A stretch of 64,000 bases of DNA, taken from the NCBI GenBank assembly GCA_963725655.1, contig CAVRYY010000003.1, forward strand, positions 558,001-622,000, given 5' to 3'. The DNA comes from CAVRXT01 sp963725655. Its GTDB lineage: Bacteria; Acidobacteriota; Terriglobia; Acidiferrales; UBA7541. The notes under the pieces were generated by a model. The model had not been told where the DNA came from. It worked only from the letters and a program-made list of their open reading frames with translations, and ran no database searches. Position numbers and translations under genes: made by a program. This document shows positions 63,262 to 64,000 of this stretch, in pieces (position 1 is the stretch's first letter; each line of letters opens with the position of its first letter).

Positions 63262-63360
63262 CGTAAAGCGAGCCGCAAAGTTCGCCCCGTAGCCTGTGAC
63301 GCGAATTTCCCAGAGTCATAGGACCTGCCACCCTACCACTACTAATAGTATTGATTTTTC

Positions 63361-63389
63361 TTGACACACTAGCCACCCTCCCTCACAAT
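63361..63389 (+). promoter_or_regulatory. Sigma-70-type promoter of the small zinc-ribbon gene
   Basis: TTGACA (63361-63366) is followed after 17 bases by CACAAT (63384-63389), giving a transcription start near 63396, about 25 bases before the start codon. The -35 box is perfect; the -10 box matches four of six. Confidence 0.6.
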
Positions 63390-63420
63390 CCCCCCGCATT
63401 CTCTATTTCTTAGGGGGCTT

Positions 63421-63627
63421 ATGCAATATTTGCCGGGCGGCACCGTGCAATGTCTGAATCCCGACTGTCCCGCGCGCGGACACTGGTTGCGCGCCGAGGA
63501 CCGCCGCTACCAATCCTGCAGTAACTGCGGCCTCACCTTGCACTATGTCCCTCCTCCGCTCGCTCCTCGTTTCCGCATGCGCCCTCGCCCGCTGAGTATG
63601 TATCGTCCCTTCGGCCGGCCGCGCTAA
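63421..63627 (+). CDS. Small zinc-ribbon protein
   Basis: The 68-residue protein has C-L-N-P-D-C-P-A-R-G-H-W-L-R and C-S-N-C-G. The C-x4-C and CxxC pairs form a predicted zinc ribbon, followed by a conserved-looking basic tail (P-P-P-L-A-P-R-F-R-M-R-P-R-P). GGGGG precedes the ATG. It has its own promoter and a strong terminator, so it is expressed alone. Function is unknown. Confidence 0.75.
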   Translation: MQYLPGGTVQCLNPDCPARGHWLRAEDRRYQSCSNCGLTLHYVPPPLAPRFRMRPRPLSMYRPFGRPR

Positions 63628-63654
63628 AGTTCCCATCTCCGCAGAAGATGGACA

Positions 63655-63696
63655 AAAAGGAAAAGGCCCCGAGAATTTCCGGGGCCTTTTCCTTTT
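63655..63696. terminator. Strong bidirectional terminator
   Basis: A perfect 17-bp inverted repeat (63655-63671 with 63680-63696) around an 8-base loop has an AAAAGG start and CCTTTT end, so T-tracts follow the GC stem on both strands. It lies between the convergent zinc-ribbon gene and the TonB-dependent receptor and can serve both. Confidence 0.9.
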
Positions 63697-63768
63697 CTAG
63701 TTTCGTCGCTCCAATCGCAGGTTACTCGCCTCTCGGCCGTGGACAGCCAGCTCAGCCGCCGCGATGGC

Positions 63769-64000
63769 TTAGAAGTAGAGCTTCAGGCCGAACTGGATGA
63801 GCCGCGGCCCGCGATCTTCAGTCACCTGCCCGAAGGTCGGGCTGCCGCCTGTATCGTCGACCCTTAAGAACTGGGTGTGATTGAACGTATTGAAAAACTC
63901 CGCGCGGAACTCAATCACTTTGCTCTCGGTGATATGGGTGTTCTTGATCAGCGAGGTATCGAAGTTATTGATTCCCGGGCCGCGAAGCGAGTTTCGTCCC
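63769..64000 (-). CDS. TonB-dependent receptor (Oar-like), C-terminus only
   Basis: The last 77 codons before TAA (63769-63771) read through G-P-G-I-N-N-F-D, I-E-F-R-A-E-F-F-N-T-F-N-H-T-Q-F, G-Q-V-T and end R-L-I-Q-F-G-L-K-L-Y-F. These are the final beta strands and terminal aromatic residue of the outer-membrane TonB-dependent/Oar-like receptors that are highly expanded in Acidobacteria. The N-terminal carboxypeptidase-regulatory-like and plug domains lie beyond the window. Confidence 0.92.
   Translation of the reverse strand, partial: GRNSLRGPGINNFDTSLIKNTHITESKVIEFRAEFFNTFNHTQFLRVDDTGGSPTFGQVTEDRGPRLIQFGLKLYF

Overview
The window is a roughly 60 % GC bacterial chromosome segment that fits Acidobacteriota, probably class Terriglobia. 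Three things support this: an acidobacterial-type VWA-domain protein (7757-8971), the C-terminus of an Oar-like TonB-dependent receptor at the right edge (63769-64000), and several small lineage-type proteins (DUF6886, zinc-ribbon and coiled-coil exported proteins). Genes are dense and on both strands. There is one tRNA, no rRNA, no CRISPR array and no intact insertion sequence. A perfect 16-bp parS site at 736-751 suggests that the left end is in the origin-proximal part of the chromosome.

Left part (1-11150): periplasmic thiol/redox and iron genes (TlpA-like fragment, cyaY, DsbD-alpha-like protein), a WalJ/YycJ-type MBL hydrolase with an M16 peptidase, a di-haem DUF1111 protein, a cysteine dioxygenase with the eukaryote-type Cys/Tyr pair, rlmN, the VWA protein, a LOG-family nucleotide hydrolase and DUF6886.

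DNA-repair block (11286-24773, all minus strand): two adjacent units. The first is lhr-nei-lig (large helicase, Fpg/Nei glycosylase, ATP-dependent ligase), with gene borders that overlap or are 1 base apart. The second is the mutagenesis cassette imuA-imuB-dnaE2, preceded by a GTTC-N7-GTTC direct repeat that looks like an alpha-proteobacterial-type LexA box. Next come a CoA transferase, a flavin/F420-type oxidoreductase, the nitrogen-sensing pair glnB-glnD, a TauE/SafE exporter with its DUF1634 partner, and an unusual 996-residue ACP/acyl-AMP ligase/acyltransferase fusion.

Middle (35000-46600): a truncated alpha/beta hydrolase beside tRNA-Leu(CAG), an AT-rich reductase-like gene that looks acquired, a minus-strand run (amino-acid permease, PIG-L deacetylase, SUMF1-domain protein, SnoaL-like protein), lipA and a PaiB-like FMN-binding regulator.

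Right part (46788-64000): lpxC and glmU (envelope precursors), then a plus-strand run purQ-purL-purF-lepB-purM-purN-tyrS with overlapping or closely spaced genes. After tyrS lies the most unusual locus: six 22-bp units in exact register (57850-57981, one degenerate) directly upstream of a gene for a winged-helix/GHKL-ATPase/STAS-like protein. This looks like an iteron-type operator and a self-contained regulatory module. The window ends with a PAS-PP2C phosphatase/SRPBCC pair, an M48 protease, an exported coiled-coil protein, a small zinc-ribbon protein, a strong bidirectional terminator and the TonB-dependent receptor fragment.
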